Shown here: positions 1 to 9,686 of the stretch, in pieces | Position numbering within the stretch: position 1 is the stretch's first letter | How the letters are laid out: each line of letters opens with the position of its first letter | NCBI GenBank assembly: GCA_947630795.1 | Contig: CANRJC010000002.1 | Location: 86,146-150,145 of the forward strand | Origin: an uncultured Phascolarctobacterium sp. | Lineage (GTDB): Bacteria; Bacillota; Negativicutes; Acidaminococcales; Acidaminococcaceae | Direction: 5' to 3' | DNA: 64,000 bases | The notes under the pieces: generated by a model | The model's input: only the letters and a program-made list of their open reading frames with translations | Database searches by the model: none | Told to the model about the DNA's origin: nothing | Translations under genes and position numbers: made by a program

Positions 1-1
1 A

Positions 2-1555
2 GATTTTTACGCCCAGGACCCGGGCTGGGAGCTGGTGTGCTCCCGCCGTTTGACCGAAGGTTTTTTGCGGGAGCAGGCGTGGCAGGGGAAAGACGACGAC
101 GAGCTGTACCGTTTATGGGGCGACTTGTGCGTTTTCTTCCTCTATATCGGCAATTCCGACCTGCTGCTGGGAGACGTGAGCGCCGCCGACTTCATCGATA
201 ACGTGGGCTGGAACGGCCGCAATGTAGCGGGCTTTGCGGTGACGGAGAAAGCGATCGCCCGCTATCTGGACTCTGCGGCCGCCTTTTACGCTTATCTGCG
301 GCGGCAGCATCAGGTGCTGTCAGATGCGGAGCCGGCTAAGGCCAAGGCTTGGTTCGCTACCGAAGCGGGCAAAAAAGCTTACGATGTTTTCGGCGAGCCC
401 CGCGACAAAAAAGCCAGGTTTGCCGCAACAGTGCCCGATCTGCCCTCTAAGGCCTTCATGGATCTGGAAGGCAGCGTAGGTTCCTGCCTGAGCATGATCG
501 GCGGCACCTTTTTGCAGGGCGACGCCTATGAAGAAGAAAGGGAGAGAGCCGAACATCTATATTACGACTATCTGCCGCCCTTTCTTTCCGCTTATCGGGA
601 AGACCCCGGGGAGAAGAACGGTTTCAACGATTATTTCATCTTCGATCACCGCTTCGCCGAAACAGGTCTCACTCCTTTGGAGATGATAGCGGACGAAGTG
701 GAGGAGGAGGCCGAGAAATGCGCAGCCGGCGTCACGCCGGAAGGCTTCGGCAGTCAAGAAGATTTCGTCCTCTTCAAAGACAGCGTGGAGGAATTGCTGA
801 AGGCCAAGCGCACCTGTTTCACTGCGGAAAAAATTTTCGGCGAGGGCGATGTCCTGTGCAAAGATGTTTTCGACGGCACGACTTTCACCGTTCGCCTCGA
901 TCTGCCCAAGCCGGAAGATTATAAGAACAGAGTTTTCATCGCTCATCTTTTTTTGGACCGCTCTGCGGTGCTGAATTCTCTGCAGGGCATCGCCGTCACC
1001 GCCGAGCGCAGGAAGGCGTGGGCGGAAACGGTGAAGAGAGCTTACCGCATCTGGGCCCTAGGCCAAGAGCAAGAGGAGTCGGGCATGGCCGACTTTTTGG
1101 CGGCCAACCCGGTGTTCCCCCGGGCCTCTCTTTTATATCACGCCGAGGCCGCGGCCTATCGGGCCCTGCAAAATTGGGAGCTCCCTAAAGATTACGAGCC
1201 TGCTCCTTTTTGCGACGACGACACGGACGAATACATAGAGCACTTCTCCCTGTACGAAGGGCTGAGCGTGGATGATGCCGACATCGCCCGGCGGCTGTGG
1301 GCCGATTTCAAAGCACTTTTTCCTGCTGATATCGGCAGTGCTCGGCTTTGGGCAGCGGCGGCAGTCAAGGCCCTTCTTCTCTCATGGGCCCTTCCTTCGC
1401 CTCCCTATCCGTCGGCGCTGCTAAGATCTGCGGGGATAAAGAAGAAAGAATTGGACGCTGCGATAAATACTATCTTCGATACTCTGGACTTAAAGATCCC
1501 CGACGCCCGCTATGCAGGGCAGGAAGTGCTTTTGAAAGAATTGACTTATAAATGA
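2..1555 (+). CDS. Hypothetical protein, 5'-truncated by the window edge
   Basis: The reading frame is open from the first bases of the window and continues to a TGA at 1555, so the true start lies upstream; the GTG at 35 has no ribosome binding site and is not a convincing start. About 517 residues are visible. The protein is acidic, rich in Glu, Asp and aromatic residues, with no signal peptide or membrane segment in the visible part and no motif I recognise. It is followed after 24 bp by a small zinc-ribbon membrane protein on the same strand, probably co-transcribed. Codon use matches the neighbouring core genes. Function unknown. Confidence 0.75.
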   Translation, partial: DFYAQDPGWELVCSRRLTEGFLREQAWQGKDDDELYRLWGDLCVFFLYIGNSDLLLGDVSAADFIDNVGWNGRNVAGFAVTEKAIARYLDSAAAFYAYLRRQHQVLSDAEPAKAKAWFATEAGKKAYDVFGEPRDKKARFAATVPDLPSKAFMDLEGSVGSCLSMIGGTFLQGDAYEEERERAEHLYYDYLPPFLSAYREDPGEKNGFNDYFIFDHRFAETGLTPLEMIADEVEEEAEKCAAGVTPEGFGSQEDFVLFKDSVEELLKAKRTCFTAEKIFGEGDVLCKDVFDGTTFTVRLDLPKPEDYKNRVFIAHLFLDRSAVLNSLQGIAVTAERRKAWAETVKRAYRIWALGQEQEESGMADFLAANPVFPRASLLYHAEAAAYRALQNWELPKDYEPAPFCDDDTDEYIEHFSLYEGLSVDDADIARRLWADFKALFPADIGSARLWAAAAVKALLLSWALPSPPYPSALLRSAGIKKKELDAAINTIFDTLDLKIPDARYAGQEVLLKELTYK

Positions 1556-1579
1556 TGCGCCCTGCGCAGGGAGAAAAAC

Positions 1580-1957
1580 ATGAAGTGTGATTTTTGCGGC
1601 CGGGAAGTTCCGGACAACATCGAAGAGTGCCCCTACTGCCACTATCGCTTCACCCTCTCGCCTCAAACTTTGAGCCCGGCTGAGCGGGACAGTTTCGAAG
1701 GCGTCACCATCGAAGAGGACGGCACCGACAGCGGCGCAAGCGAAAAAGAACAGCGAGACGAGGGCGAGCGCCCCCCAAGACAGGCGCCTGTCTTTCAGGT
1801 GCGCACTTTCGGCTGCAGCGGCGGCTTTCTTTTCACTTTGCTCTTCATCGTGCTGGTCTTGGCCTTCGTCTTCTTCGTGATGCCCATGTTCTTCGTTTTC
1901 GCCCTCGTGGGCGCTGCGGTGGTGGCCCTCTTGCGCTTTTTGGCGGAATTTTTCTGA
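1580..1957 (+). CDS. Zinc-ribbon protein with C-terminal membrane anchor
   Basis: This 125-residue protein starts with a classic zinc ribbon (CDFCGR near residues 3-6 and CPYC near 17-20, two CxxC pairs), followed by an acidic, low-complexity linker (residues about 45-75). A strongly hydrophobic stretch covers residues about 85-125, enough for one or two membrane helices. The ATG at 1580 follows GGGAG (1570-1574). The layout of an N-terminal zinc ribbon, linker and C-terminal membrane segment is widespread in Firmicutes, but no single function is established. The upstream gene of unknown function may be its partner. Confidence 0.75.
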   Translation: MKCDFCGREVPDNIEECPYCHYRFTLSPQTLSPAERDSFEGVTIEEDGTDSGASEKEQRDEGERPPRQAPVFQVRTFGCSGGFLFTLLFIVLVLAFVFFVMPMFFVFALVGAAVVALLRFLAEFF

Positions 1958-2017
1958 ACTTTTTTTACAAATGCGGCCAGCAGCGGCCCTCCCTTTGCCC
2001 GAAGGACTTCTTTATAA

Positions 2018-2046
2018 TTGCATTGACGGCGGAAAAATTATATAAT
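2018..2046 (+). promoter_or_regulatory. Probable promoter of rnj
   Basis: An AT-rich patch in the 203-bp gap carries a perfect TATAAT (2041-2046) 17 bp after TTGCAT (2018-2023). An overlapping alternative is TTGACG (2023-2028) with TAATAA (2046-2051), also at 17 bp spacing. A leader of about 110 nt would precede the rnj start. Confidence 0.55.
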
Positions 2047-2160
2047 AATAAATCAAGCATATGCGAACGGAGCTTCTTTGTTTCTTCTTTAGAGAAGTGT
2101 GAAACATAGGAACACAGCGAGCGGAACGAACGGAAAAAATTTTACGGAGGTGTATCTTTT

Positions 2161-3825
2161 TTGGCGAAAAGCGCTGCTAAAGTGCAGATCATACCTTTAG
2201 GCGGTCTGGGCGAGATCGGAAAAAACATGACCGCTTTTCGGTATGAAGACGATATCATCGTCATCGACGCCGGGCTGATGTTCCCGGAAGATGACATGCT
2301 GGGCATCGACCTGGTGATCCCCGACTTCACTTATCTTTTGAACAACAAGGATAAGGTGCGGGCCATCTTTTTGACTCACGGGCACGAAGATCACATCGGC
2401 GCCCTGCCTTATGTGTTGAAAGAATTGGAGGTGCCGGTGTACGGCACGGCCCTGACCCTGGGCATCTTGGAGGGCAGGCTGAACGAGAACGGCGTGAAAA
2501 GCAATAATTTATGGATGATAGAGCCGGGGGAGAAAGTCACCTGCGGCTGCTTCACCATGGAATTCATCAGGGTCAATCACAGCATCCCCGATGCGGTGGC
2601 CATCGCCGTCCACACGCCCATAGGCACCATCGTCCACACCGGCGATTTCAAGATCGATCAAACGCCGGTGGACGGGCAGGTCACTCAGTTCAGCAAATTG
2701 GCCGAACTGGGGGACAAGGGGGTGCTCTGCCTTTTGGCCGACAGCACCAATGCGGAGCGGACGGGCTATACTCCCAGCGAAAAAGTGGTGGGGCAGACCT
2801 TCGACGACGAGTTCCGCTATGCCAAGGGCCGCATCATCGTGGCCACTTTCTCCAGCAATGTGCACCGCATCCAGCAGGTGCTGGACGCGGCGGCCAAGTA
2901 TAAACGCAAGGTGGCCGTCATCGGCCGCAGCATGGTGAACGTGGTGGGGATAGCCCAAGAGCTGGGCTACTTGAAAGCTCCTGCCGGCACCCTCATCGAC
3001 ATCGACGAGGCCAACGATTATCGGCCGGAGCAGATAGTCATCTGCACCACCGGCAGCCAAGGGGAGCCTATGAGCGCCCTCACCCGCATGGCCATGAGCG
3101 ATCACCGCAAAGTGGACATCGGACCCGGCGACACGGTCATCATCTCCGCCACGCCCATCCCCGGCAACGAAAAGCTGGTCTCCCGCACCATCGATCATCT
3201 CTATCAGCTGGGGGCGGAGGTCATCTACGAAAAAAGCGACGGCATCCATGTTTCCGGCCACGGCAGCCAAGAAGAGATCAAATTGATGCACAATTTGGTG
3301 CGGCCGAAATTTTTCATGCCGGTGCACGGTGAATACCGCCACTTGGTGAAGCACGCCAAATTGGCCAAAGACCTGGGCCTGCCCGCCGAAAATATCGTCA
3401 TCGCCTCTAACGGCGCCGTCGTGGAATTGACTAAAGACAGCATCGCCGTCGCCGGCAAAGTGCCCTCCGGCAAGGTGCTGGTGGACGGCTTGGGCGTAGG
3501 CGATGTAGGCAACATCGTGCTGCGGGACAGAAAGCAGCTTTCTCAGGACGGCATCATGATCGTGGTCATCACTTTGGACCGGCAGGACTGCAAAGTGGTG
3601 AGCGGGCCCGACATCGTCTCCCGGGGCTTCGTTTATGTGCGGGAAGCGGAAGATCTTTTGGAAGAAGCCAAAGAAAAAGTGGAAGAAGCTTTGGATGAAT
3701 GCCGCAGCGAAGGCGTCAGCGATTGGTCCGCCATCAAGGGCGTGGTGAGAGACAGTTTGGGGCGGTTCCTCTACGAACGCACCCGCCGCCGTCCCATGAT
3801 CCTGCCCATCATCATGGAAGTATAA
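2161..3825 (+). CDS. rnj: Ribonuclease J
   Basis: RNase J is a metallo-beta-lactamase/beta-CASP enzyme with 5'-3' exonuclease and endonuclease activity, central to mRNA decay and rRNA maturation in Firmicutes. The 554-residue length is typical. The zinc motif HGHEDH is at residues 73-78 (His73, His75, Asp77, His78), and the C-terminal histidines appear in VSGHGS and PVHGEYRH. The start is TTG at 2161, chosen because GGAGGTG at 2147-2153 is ideally placed and the N-terminus (KVQIIPLGGLGEIGKN) is family-like. A 203-bp gap with its own promoter precedes it; ftsK follows after 39 bp. Confidence 0.95.
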   Translation: MAKSAAKVQIIPLGGLGEIGKNMTAFRYEDDIIVIDAGLMFPEDDMLGIDLVIPDFTYLLNNKDKVRAIFLTHGHEDHIGALPYVLKELEVPVYGTALTLGILEGRLNENGVKSNNLWMIEPGEKVTCGCFTMEFIRVNHSIPDAVAIAVHTPIGTIVHTGDFKIDQTPVDGQVTQFSKLAELGDKGVLCLLADSTNAERTGYTPSEKVVGQTFDDEFRYAKGRIIVATFSSNVHRIQQVLDAAAKYKRKVAVIGRSMVNVVGIAQELGYLKAPAGTLIDIDEANDYRPEQIVICTTGSQGEPMSALTRMAMSDHRKVDIGPGDTVIISATPIPGNEKLVSRTIDHLYQLGAEVIYEKSDGIHVSGHGSQEEIKLMHNLVRPKFFMPVHGEYRHLVKHAKLAKDLGLPAENIVIASNGAVVELTKDSIAVAGKVPSGKVLVDGLGVGDVGNIVLRDRKQLSQDGIMIVVITLDRQDCKVVSGPDIVSRGFVYVREAEDLLEEAKEKVEEALDECRSEGVSDWSAIKGVVRDSLGRFLYERTRRRPMILPIIMEV

Positions 3826-3864
3826 AAAACTTAAGCCCTGCGGGGGCATAAGGAGATAGAAAAC

Positions 3865-6462
3865 GTGGCGAACAGAAGGAAGAAAGAAGAAAAAAAGAGC
3901 TCGCGCTTAGTGGGAGACATCCTCAAGGGCTGCTTTTTTCTGGCGCTGTGCGCCGTCACCCTCGCCGTGTGCGGCGGCTTTTGGGGGCAGGAGACGGTGT
4001 TTGCCCAAGCAGCCGACGCTCTGGGGACGTGGAGCTTCGCTCTGCCGGTCTTTTTGGGCTTGGTTAGCCTCCACTTTTTCCAGCGGGATCATCACACCGC
4101 CCAAGAAGACGACGGCATCTTGGATATGGAGCAGGTGCGTCAAAGAGTGGATCGGCGCAAGGAAGAAGAGAAAAAAAGAGAAGTTTTTCGCCGCCCTGTA
4201 AAGAGAGAAGAGAGCCCCGAGGCGGTGCGGCCTCAGGCCGAGCCTGCGCCCCGGCAGAAGAAGGCGCCCTCTCTGCGCGACTACTACGGCAATAAAGAAC
4301 TGAAAGATTTCAGCAGCGGCGTGAAGCCCAAAAGCATCTTCCGCAGCATCTTCGGGCAAAAAGCTCCTGTCAAAACAGAACAGCCCGCCAAAGAAGAGCT
4401 CATCCCCGATCCGGTGCAGCCGCCGCTGTGGCTGGATGCCGGGGGAGCGGAAAGAAAAGTGACCCGCCCCAATGTAGATTACAGCCTGCCCAAAGTGGCG
4501 GGCAGCGAAGAAAAAACCCCCGAGAGTGAAGAAAAAGCGAAAACAGAGGAGAGAGACCTCGTTTTCGTCGATCATAACGCTCAGGCGCCCGCCCCCGAAG
4601 AAGGCAAAGAAGGCAGAGAAAAAGCGGCCGCCGCGAGCAAAGAGCCGCCGGGCAGCTCCGTCATCGTCAATACCTACCGAGACGGAGACAGCAGCGGCCC
4701 CCGCTTCACTTACGTAGACAACGACGACGTGCTCACTTTGGCAGGCTCCCGAGAGGAAGCGCCGTGGCACGCCGTGCCTCAAACTTATGACGAAGGGCCC
4801 CGGCCCGCCGTGAAAGATCTGTTGCCCAAACAGCAAGAGGCGGCAGAGAAGAAAGAAGAAAAAGAAGAAGCGGCGCCTCGGCCCGAGGCGGCACCCGCTG
4901 CCGAGCCTGCTGAAAAAGTTGCGCCTGAAGAAAAGACTGAGGCTGCAAAACAGGCAGAGTCTACAGAAAAAACAGAGCCTTCCCGAGCAACCCCGGGCAG
5001 CCCCGCTTCGCCGGGCTACTTGCTGCCGCCCTTAGAGCTTTTGGAGCAACCCCAGCGGGTAGACCCAGAAATTTACAGAGAAGATATCAGAAAACAGTGC
5101 CTTATTTTGGAACAGACGCTGGCGGATTTCAGAGTGAAGGCCAAGGTGACCGCCGTCACCCGAGGCCCCTCGGTCACCCGCTTCGAGTTGGAGCCGGCCC
5201 CCGGGGTGAAGGTGGCCTCGGTGGTGAACTTGGCGGACGATATAGCCCTGCGGCTGGCAGCCAGCGGCGTGCGCATCGAAGCGCCCATCCCCGGCAAATC
5301 GGCCATCGGCATAGAGGCGCCCAACATCAAAAACGATTCCGTTTGCTTCCGCGAGGTGGTGGATTGCGCCGGCGTAAAAGAGGCGAAGTCCAAGCTCTGC
5401 ATCGGTCTGGGCAAGGACATCAGCGGCAAGATCATCACCTGCGACCTTGCCAAAATGCCCCACATTTTGGTGGCCGGCTCTACCGGCAGCGGCAAGAGCG
5501 TGTGCATAAACACCATCATAGCCGGCTTGCTCTATAAGGCTACCCCCGCCGAAGTGAAGCTGATCTTGGTGGATCCCAAGGTAGTGGAGCTCACCAATTA
5601 CAACGGCATACCTCATCTTCTCACCCCCGTGGTGACGGAGCCGAAGAAGGCTGCCTCCGCCCTGCATTGGGCAGTGGCGGAGATGGAGCGCCGCTATCAA
5701 ACTTTCGCCGACAGCCGCGTGCGGGAGATCGAAAGTTACAATCGGCAGGCAGAGCAGCCTCTGCCTTACATCGTCATCATCATCGACGAGTTGTCCGACC
5801 TGATGATGGTAGCCAAGGCCGATGTGGAAGCGGCCATCTTGCGTTTGGCCCAAAAGGCCAGGGCCGCCGGCATCCATCTGGTCATCGCCACCCAAAGACC
5901 TTCTGTCGATGTCATCACCGGCATCGTGAAGGCCAACATACCTTCCCGCATCGCCTTCGCCGTTTCTTCTCAGACCGATTCCCGCACCATCCTCGACTTG
6001 GGCGGCGCAGAAAAACTTTTGGGCAAGGGCGATATGCTCTATAACCCTATCGGGCAGACCAAACCGGTGCGGGTGCAGGGAGCCTTCGTGCGGGACGAAG
6101 AACTGAACAGGATCGTACAATTCATCATCGCTCAATCCATACCCGTGGATTATCGAGACGAAGTCACCAGTCAGCCTTTGGAGAGCGACGCCAAAGAGGC
6201 TGCCAAGGAGAGAGAAGAGAGCGAACCGGAAGAAAGTCAGGAAGACGAGCTCTTTAAAGATGCGGTGCGTTTGGTGCTGGACATGGGACAGGCTTCCTCC
6301 AGCATGCTGCAGCGCCGCTTCCGCATCGGTTTCACCCGGGCCGCCCGCCTGGTGGACACTATGGAAGAATTGGGCATAGTGGGGCACGCCACCGGCAGCA
6401 AGCCCCGGGAGGTCATCCTTTCCCGCCAAGAGGCAGAGGAAAGATTTTTGCAGGATAATTGA
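3865..6462 (+). CDS. ftsK: DNA translocase FtsK/SpoIIIE
   Basis: This is the septal DNA pump that moves chromosome termini during division. The 865-residue protein has only about two predicted membrane helices at the N-terminus (residues about 17-75), fewer than the usual four. A very long low-complexity Glu/Ala/Pro/Lys linker follows (about 85-405). The alpha/beta motor has Walker A GSTGSGKS (about 537-544), Walker [12 protein letters not shown] (about 635-645) and the [11 protein letters not shown] motif, and a winged-helix gamma domain ends the protein (about 790-860), where KOPS-type sites are read. The start is GTG at 3865 after GGAG. A gap of about 40 bp separates it from the next gene. 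Confidence 0.95.
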   Translation: MANRRKKEEKKSSRLVGDILKGCFFLALCAVTLAVCGGFWGQETVFAQAADALGTWSFALPVFLGLVSLHFFQRDHHTAQEDDGILDMEQVRQRVDRRKEEEKKREVFRRPVKREESPEAVRPQAEPAPRQKKAPSLRDYYGNKELKDFSSGVKPKSIFRSIFGQKAPVKTEQPAKEELIPDPVQPPLWLDAGGAERKVTRPNVDYSLPKVAGSEEKTPESEEKAKTEERDLVFVDHNAQAPAPEEGKEGREKAAAASKEPPGSSVIVNTYRDGDSSGPRFTYVDNDDVLTLAGSREEAPWHAVPQTYDEGPRPAVKDLLPKQQEAAEKKEEKEEAAPRPEAAPAAEPAEKVAPEEKTEAAKQAESTEKTEPSRATPGSPASPGYLLPPLELLEQPQRVDPEIYREDIRKQCLILEQTLADFRVKAKVTAVTRGPSVTRFELEPAPGVKVASVVNLADDIALRLAASGVRIEAPIPGKSAIGIEAPNIKNDSVCFREVVDCAGVKEAKSKLCIGLGKDISGKIITCDLAKMPHILVAGSTGSGKSVCINTIIAGLLYKATPAEVKLILVDPKVVELTNYNGIPHLLTPVVTEPKKAASALHWAVAEMERRYQTFADSRVREIESYNRQAEQPLPYIVIIIDELSDLMMVAKADVEAAILRLAQKARAAGIHLVIATQRPSVDVITGIVKANIPSRIAFAVSSQTDSRTILDLGGAEKLLGKGDMLYNPIGQTKPVRVQGAFVRDEELNRIVQFIIAQSIPVDYRDEVTSQPLESDAKEAAKEREESEPEESQEDELFKDAVRLVLDMGQASSSMLQRRFRIGFTRAARLVDTMEELGIVGHATGSKPREVILSRQEAEERFLQDN

Positions 6463-6502
6463 GAGAGCCCTTTGGACCGGGGCAGGGCGCGAGGTGAAAA
6501 GC

Positions 6503-7624
6503 ATGAACGACAAGGACAACGTTGCCAAAGTAACAGGGACCGAGACCGCCTCTCTTGCTTCCATAGGCGTGGGCGAAAGGCTGAGGTATGCCCGGCTCGC
6601 CCAAAAGATCACTTTGGAGCAGGTGGAGCGGGATATCCACATCCGCGCCCGCTATTTGGCGGCGGTGGAGGAAGAACGGTATCAGGATCTCCCCGGCGAT
6701 GTGTTCGCCCGCGGCATCATCCGCACCTACGGCAATTATCTGGGCTTGGACGGCCTCTCCTTGGTCAGCACCTATCGACAGCTCCGCAAAGAGGAGACCG
6801 ACAGCAGCGGCGCCGACATCAGGCAGACGGACAAAGTGAAAGCAGTGAAAGTGCAGTTGAAAGACAGGAGCGACGTCGGCAGCGGCAGACCGATGAGGTC
6901 GGGCAAAAAGGGCGGCGGCCTGCCTATGAAGCAGGTGGGCTGCGGCGTCGTCATCCTCTTGCTTTTGGCTGCTCTTTGGTTCTTTACCCCGAGCATTTTA
7001 GCTTGGCTGCGCAGTCCTTCCCCTGCTAAAGAGGCAGCTACGCCTCCTTTGCAAACGGCTGTGACCGCCGAAGTCAAGAGCGAAACTGCGGCGGCAAAGG
7101 CAGGAGCGAAAGAAGAAGCTCCCGCCGCAACGTCGGCAGCGGTCGCGAAAGAAGCCGGGCCTCAAACTGCAGCCGTTGACGAAAAAGAGCAGGCTCAAGA
7201 GCCGACGAGCGCAGCAAAAGAAGAACAGGCCCAAAGCTCGGTTGCAGCTGTAAAAGAAGAGCAGGCCCAAAGCTCGGCTGCAGCTGTAAAAGAAGAGCCG
7301 GCCGAAAGTCCGGCGAGGGAAGCGAAAGAAGAGACAGAGAGCTCTGCTGCAGCTGTGAAAGAAGAAGCAACTTCTGCGGCAGCTGCCGCCCCGGGGGTAG
7401 TGCTGAAGCTCGCCTTCACCGATAAGTGCTGGCTGGCGGTGTACGCAGACGATGTGAAGGTCTATGAAGGCATGCTCTCCGCAGGCGACAGCCGCACCTT
7501 CACCGCTGCCGAAAATATTTCCGTAAGATACGGCGAGATAGCCGCCGTAGAGATAGAAGTGAACGGACAAAGAGTTCCTCCCACCGGGGAAAAAGGCGTG
7601 GCAGACAGGGTCTACACCCGCTGA
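6503..7624 (+). CDS. rodZ: RodZ-like cytoskeletal HTH membrane protein
   Basis: The N-terminal helix-turn-helix of the RodZ/YmfM type covers residues about 22-82 (GERLRYARLAQKITLEQVE). A transmembrane helix lies at about 145-170. A Glu/Ala/Ser/Gln-rich linker with imperfect tandem copies of AAVKEEQAQSS (residues about 235-290) leads to a C-terminal DUF4115 domain (about 295-373). RodZ links MreB filaments to the cell-wall machinery. The ATG at 6503 is preferred over the in-frame GTG at 6494 because GAGGTG (6491-6496) is its ribosome binding site and would overlap the GTG. In many Firmicutes the order is ftsK, rodZ-like, rimO and cinA, as here. Confidence 0.8.
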   Translation: MNDKDNVAKVTGTETASLASIGVGERLRYARLAQKITLEQVERDIHIRARYLAAVEEERYQDLPGDVFARGIIRTYGNYLGLDGLSLVSTYRQLRKEETDSSGADIRQTDKVKAVKVQLKDRSDVGSGRPMRSGKKGGGLPMKQVGCGVVILLLLAALWFFTPSILAWLRSPSPAKEAATPPLQTAVTAEVKSETAAAKAGAKEEAPAATSAAVAKEAGPQTAAVDEKEQAQEPTSAAKEEQAQSSVAAVKEEQAQSSAAAVKEEPAESPAREAKEETESSAAAVKEEATSAAAAAPGVVLKLAFTDKCWLAVYADDVKVYEGMLSAGDSRTFTAAENISVRYGEIAAVEIEVNGQRVPPTGEKGVADRVYTR

Positions 7625-7678
7625 GCGAAGCGAGAGGGTCTGTGTGCGAAGAACAAGGCTTGGAGCTGAGAGTGGCAT

Positions 7679-9604
7679 ATGGCTGATTTTTTGCCGATGA
7701 CGAAAGAAGAAATGGCGGCCAGAGGCTGGGAGAACTTGGACTTTCTCTTCCTCAGCGGCGACGCTTATGTGGATCATCCGTCTTTCGCTCCTGCTCTCAT
7801 CTGCCGCATTTTGGAAGCGGAAGGCTATAAGGTGGGGCTCCTCTGCCAGATCGACAGTCAGCGGCCCGATAGTGTGAAAGCTTTGGGCGAGCCGCGCCTG
7901 GGGGTGCTGGTGTGCGGGGGCAACCTCGACTCTATGCTGTGTCATTATACGGTAAGCAAAAAACGCCGCATGAAGGATAAATATACCGCCGGCGGCATCA
8001 CAGGCCGGCGGCCGGATCATGCGGCGATCGTTTATTCCCGTATGGCGAAAGCGGCTTGGCCCCACCTACCCTGCATCGTGGGGGGCATCGAAGCCAGCCT
8101 GCGCCGCTTCGTCCATTACGATTATTGGGAAGATAGATTGCTGCCCTCTCTTTTGGAAGAGAGCGGGGCGGATCTTTTGATCTACGGCATGGGAGAGAGG
8201 CAGATCAAAGAGGCGGCCGCCTACTTGGCGGGAGGCGCCAAAGCCGAGGACCTGCACCATTTGGCCGGCACCGCCTATTTGACGGCGGATGTTGCGGCAA
8301 CAGACGATGCGGTGGAACTGCCTTCTTATGCAGCGATCCTGGCCGACAAAAAACTTTTCGCCGCCGCTCATCATTTGCTCTCTCTCGAGCAGGACCCCAT
8401 TCGCGGGCGCAGGGTGGTGCAAAAGGGAAGGGCCGCCTACGTGGTGCAAAACCCTCCGGCCCTGCCGCTGGCTACGGCGGAACTGGATGCGATCTACGCT
8501 CTGCCTTTTGCGCGAGACTGCCATCCTTCTTACGCTCCTTTGGGGGGAGTGCCGGCTTTGGAAGAAGTGCGCTTCAGTTTGGTGAGCAGCAGAGGCTGCT
8601 TCGGCAGCTGCGCCTTTTGCGCCATCCATGCTCATCAGGGGCGCATCGTGCAAAGCCGCAGCGAAGAAAGTTTAGTGGCCGAGGCTCGCCTCTTGACCGA
8701 ACTGCCCGGCTTCAAAGGCTACATCCACGACGTGGGCGGGCCCACCGCCGACTTCCGCCATCCCAGCTGCCGCAAACAATCGCAATACGGCACCTGCAGG
8801 GACAGGCAGTGCCTTTTTCCTTCTCCCTGCCCGAACTTGGACGCGGACCACAGCGAATATTTGCGTTTATTGGCCAAGCTGCGGGCCCTGCCCGGAGTGA
8901 AGAAGGTCTTCATCCGCAGCGGTATCCGCTACGATTATGTGCTGGCGGATAAAAAGCAGGACTTTTTGCCGGCTCTGTGCCGCTATCACGTGAGCGGCCA
9001 TTTGAAAGTGGCGCCGGAGCACGTGGTGCCCAAAGTTTTGCAAAAGATGGGGAAGCCCCCCAAAGAAGTGTTTTTGGAATTTTGCCGGCGTTTTGCGGCA
9101 GAGAACCGACGCTTGGGCCTGCGCCAATATTTGGTGCCCTATCTCATCAGCAGTCATCCCGGCTGCGACTTGCACGATGCGGTGGCCCTGGCGGAATTTT
9201 TGCGGGACAGCGGCCTCTACCCCGAACAGGTGCAGGACTTCATCCCCACGCCGGGCAGCGCTGCCACTGCCATGTACCACAGCGGCATAGACCCAGCCAC
9301 CGGCGAGCCTGTCTTCGTTGAAAAAGACCCGCACCGCAAAGCCATGCAGCGGGCCCTGCTCCGCTATAAGGACCCGGCCAACCGCAGTTTGGTGATCGAA
9401 GCTCTGCATAAGGCCGGGCGAGAGGACCTGATAGGCTTCGGGCCCAAGTGTTTGGTGCGGCCCTCGGCGGCAGGAGCCGCAAAGAGCGAGGCCCGGCCGC
9501 AAAGAAAAAGGGGCGCGGGGAAAGAAGAGCGGCCTTTTGAAAAAACTTTGCGCCGCAAAGCCTCGCCTCAACGAAAGCCGGACAAGATATTTACAGGTAA
9601 GTAG
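7679..9604 (+). CDS. ygiQ: YgiQ-family radical SAM protein
   Basis: A 641-residue radical SAM protein of the UPF0313/YgiQ family. The [4Fe-4S]-binding motif CFGSCAFC lies near residues 307-314, preceded by the long family-specific N-terminal domain (start LPMTKEEMAARGW). The C-terminal 60 residues are basic and low in complexity. The reaction catalysed by YgiQ proteins is not established. The ATG at 7679 has only a weak purine-rich site (GAGAG). It lies 54 bp after the RodZ-like gene and is probably in the same operon. Confidence 0.9.
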   Translation: MADFLPMTKEEMAARGWENLDFLFLSGDAYVDHPSFAPALICRILEAEGYKVGLLCQIDSQRPDSVKALGEPRLGVLVCGGNLDSMLCHYTVSKKRRMKDKYTAGGITGRRPDHAAIVYSRMAKAAWPHLPCIVGGIEASLRRFVHYDYWEDRLLPSLLEESGADLLIYGMGERQIKEAAAYLAGGAKAEDLHHLAGTAYLTADVAATDDAVELPSYAAILADKKLFAAAHHLLSLEQDPIRGRRVVQKGRAAYVVQNPPALPLATAELDAIYALPFARDCHPSYAPLGGVPALEEVRFSLVSSRGCFGSCAFCAIHAHQGRIVQSRSEESLVAEARLLTELPGFKGYIHDVGGPTADFRHPSCRKQSQYGTCRDRQCLFPSPCPNLDADHSEYLRLLAKLRALPGVKKVFIRSGIRYDYVLADKKQDFLPALCRYHVSGHLKVAPEHVVPKVLQKMGKPPKEVFLEFCRRFAAENRRLGLRQYLVPYLISSHPGCDLHDAVALAEFLRDSGLYPEQVQDFIPTPGSAATAMYHSGIDPATGEPVFVEKDPHRKAMQRALLRYKDPANRSLVIEALHKAGREDLIGFGPKCLVRPSAAGAAKSEARPQRKRGAGKEERPFEKTLRRKASPQRKPDKIFTGK

Positions 9605-9686
9605 GAAGAAGCAAGCAGTTATCGGTCACAGACGATGAAGAAGAGCTCTCGCCGCAGATATCTAAGAGAGAGCTTCACGGGTAGAT

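Noticed and set aside
2509..3849. 446-codon open frame antisense to rnj
   Set aside because: Shadow of a GC-rich coding frame; the composition (His, Gln, Gly, Asp rich) and lack of a ribosome binding site show that it is not a gene.
5032..6642. 536-codon open frame antisense to ftsK
   Set aside because: Antisense shadow without a start site; ftsK has all its motifs on the other strand.
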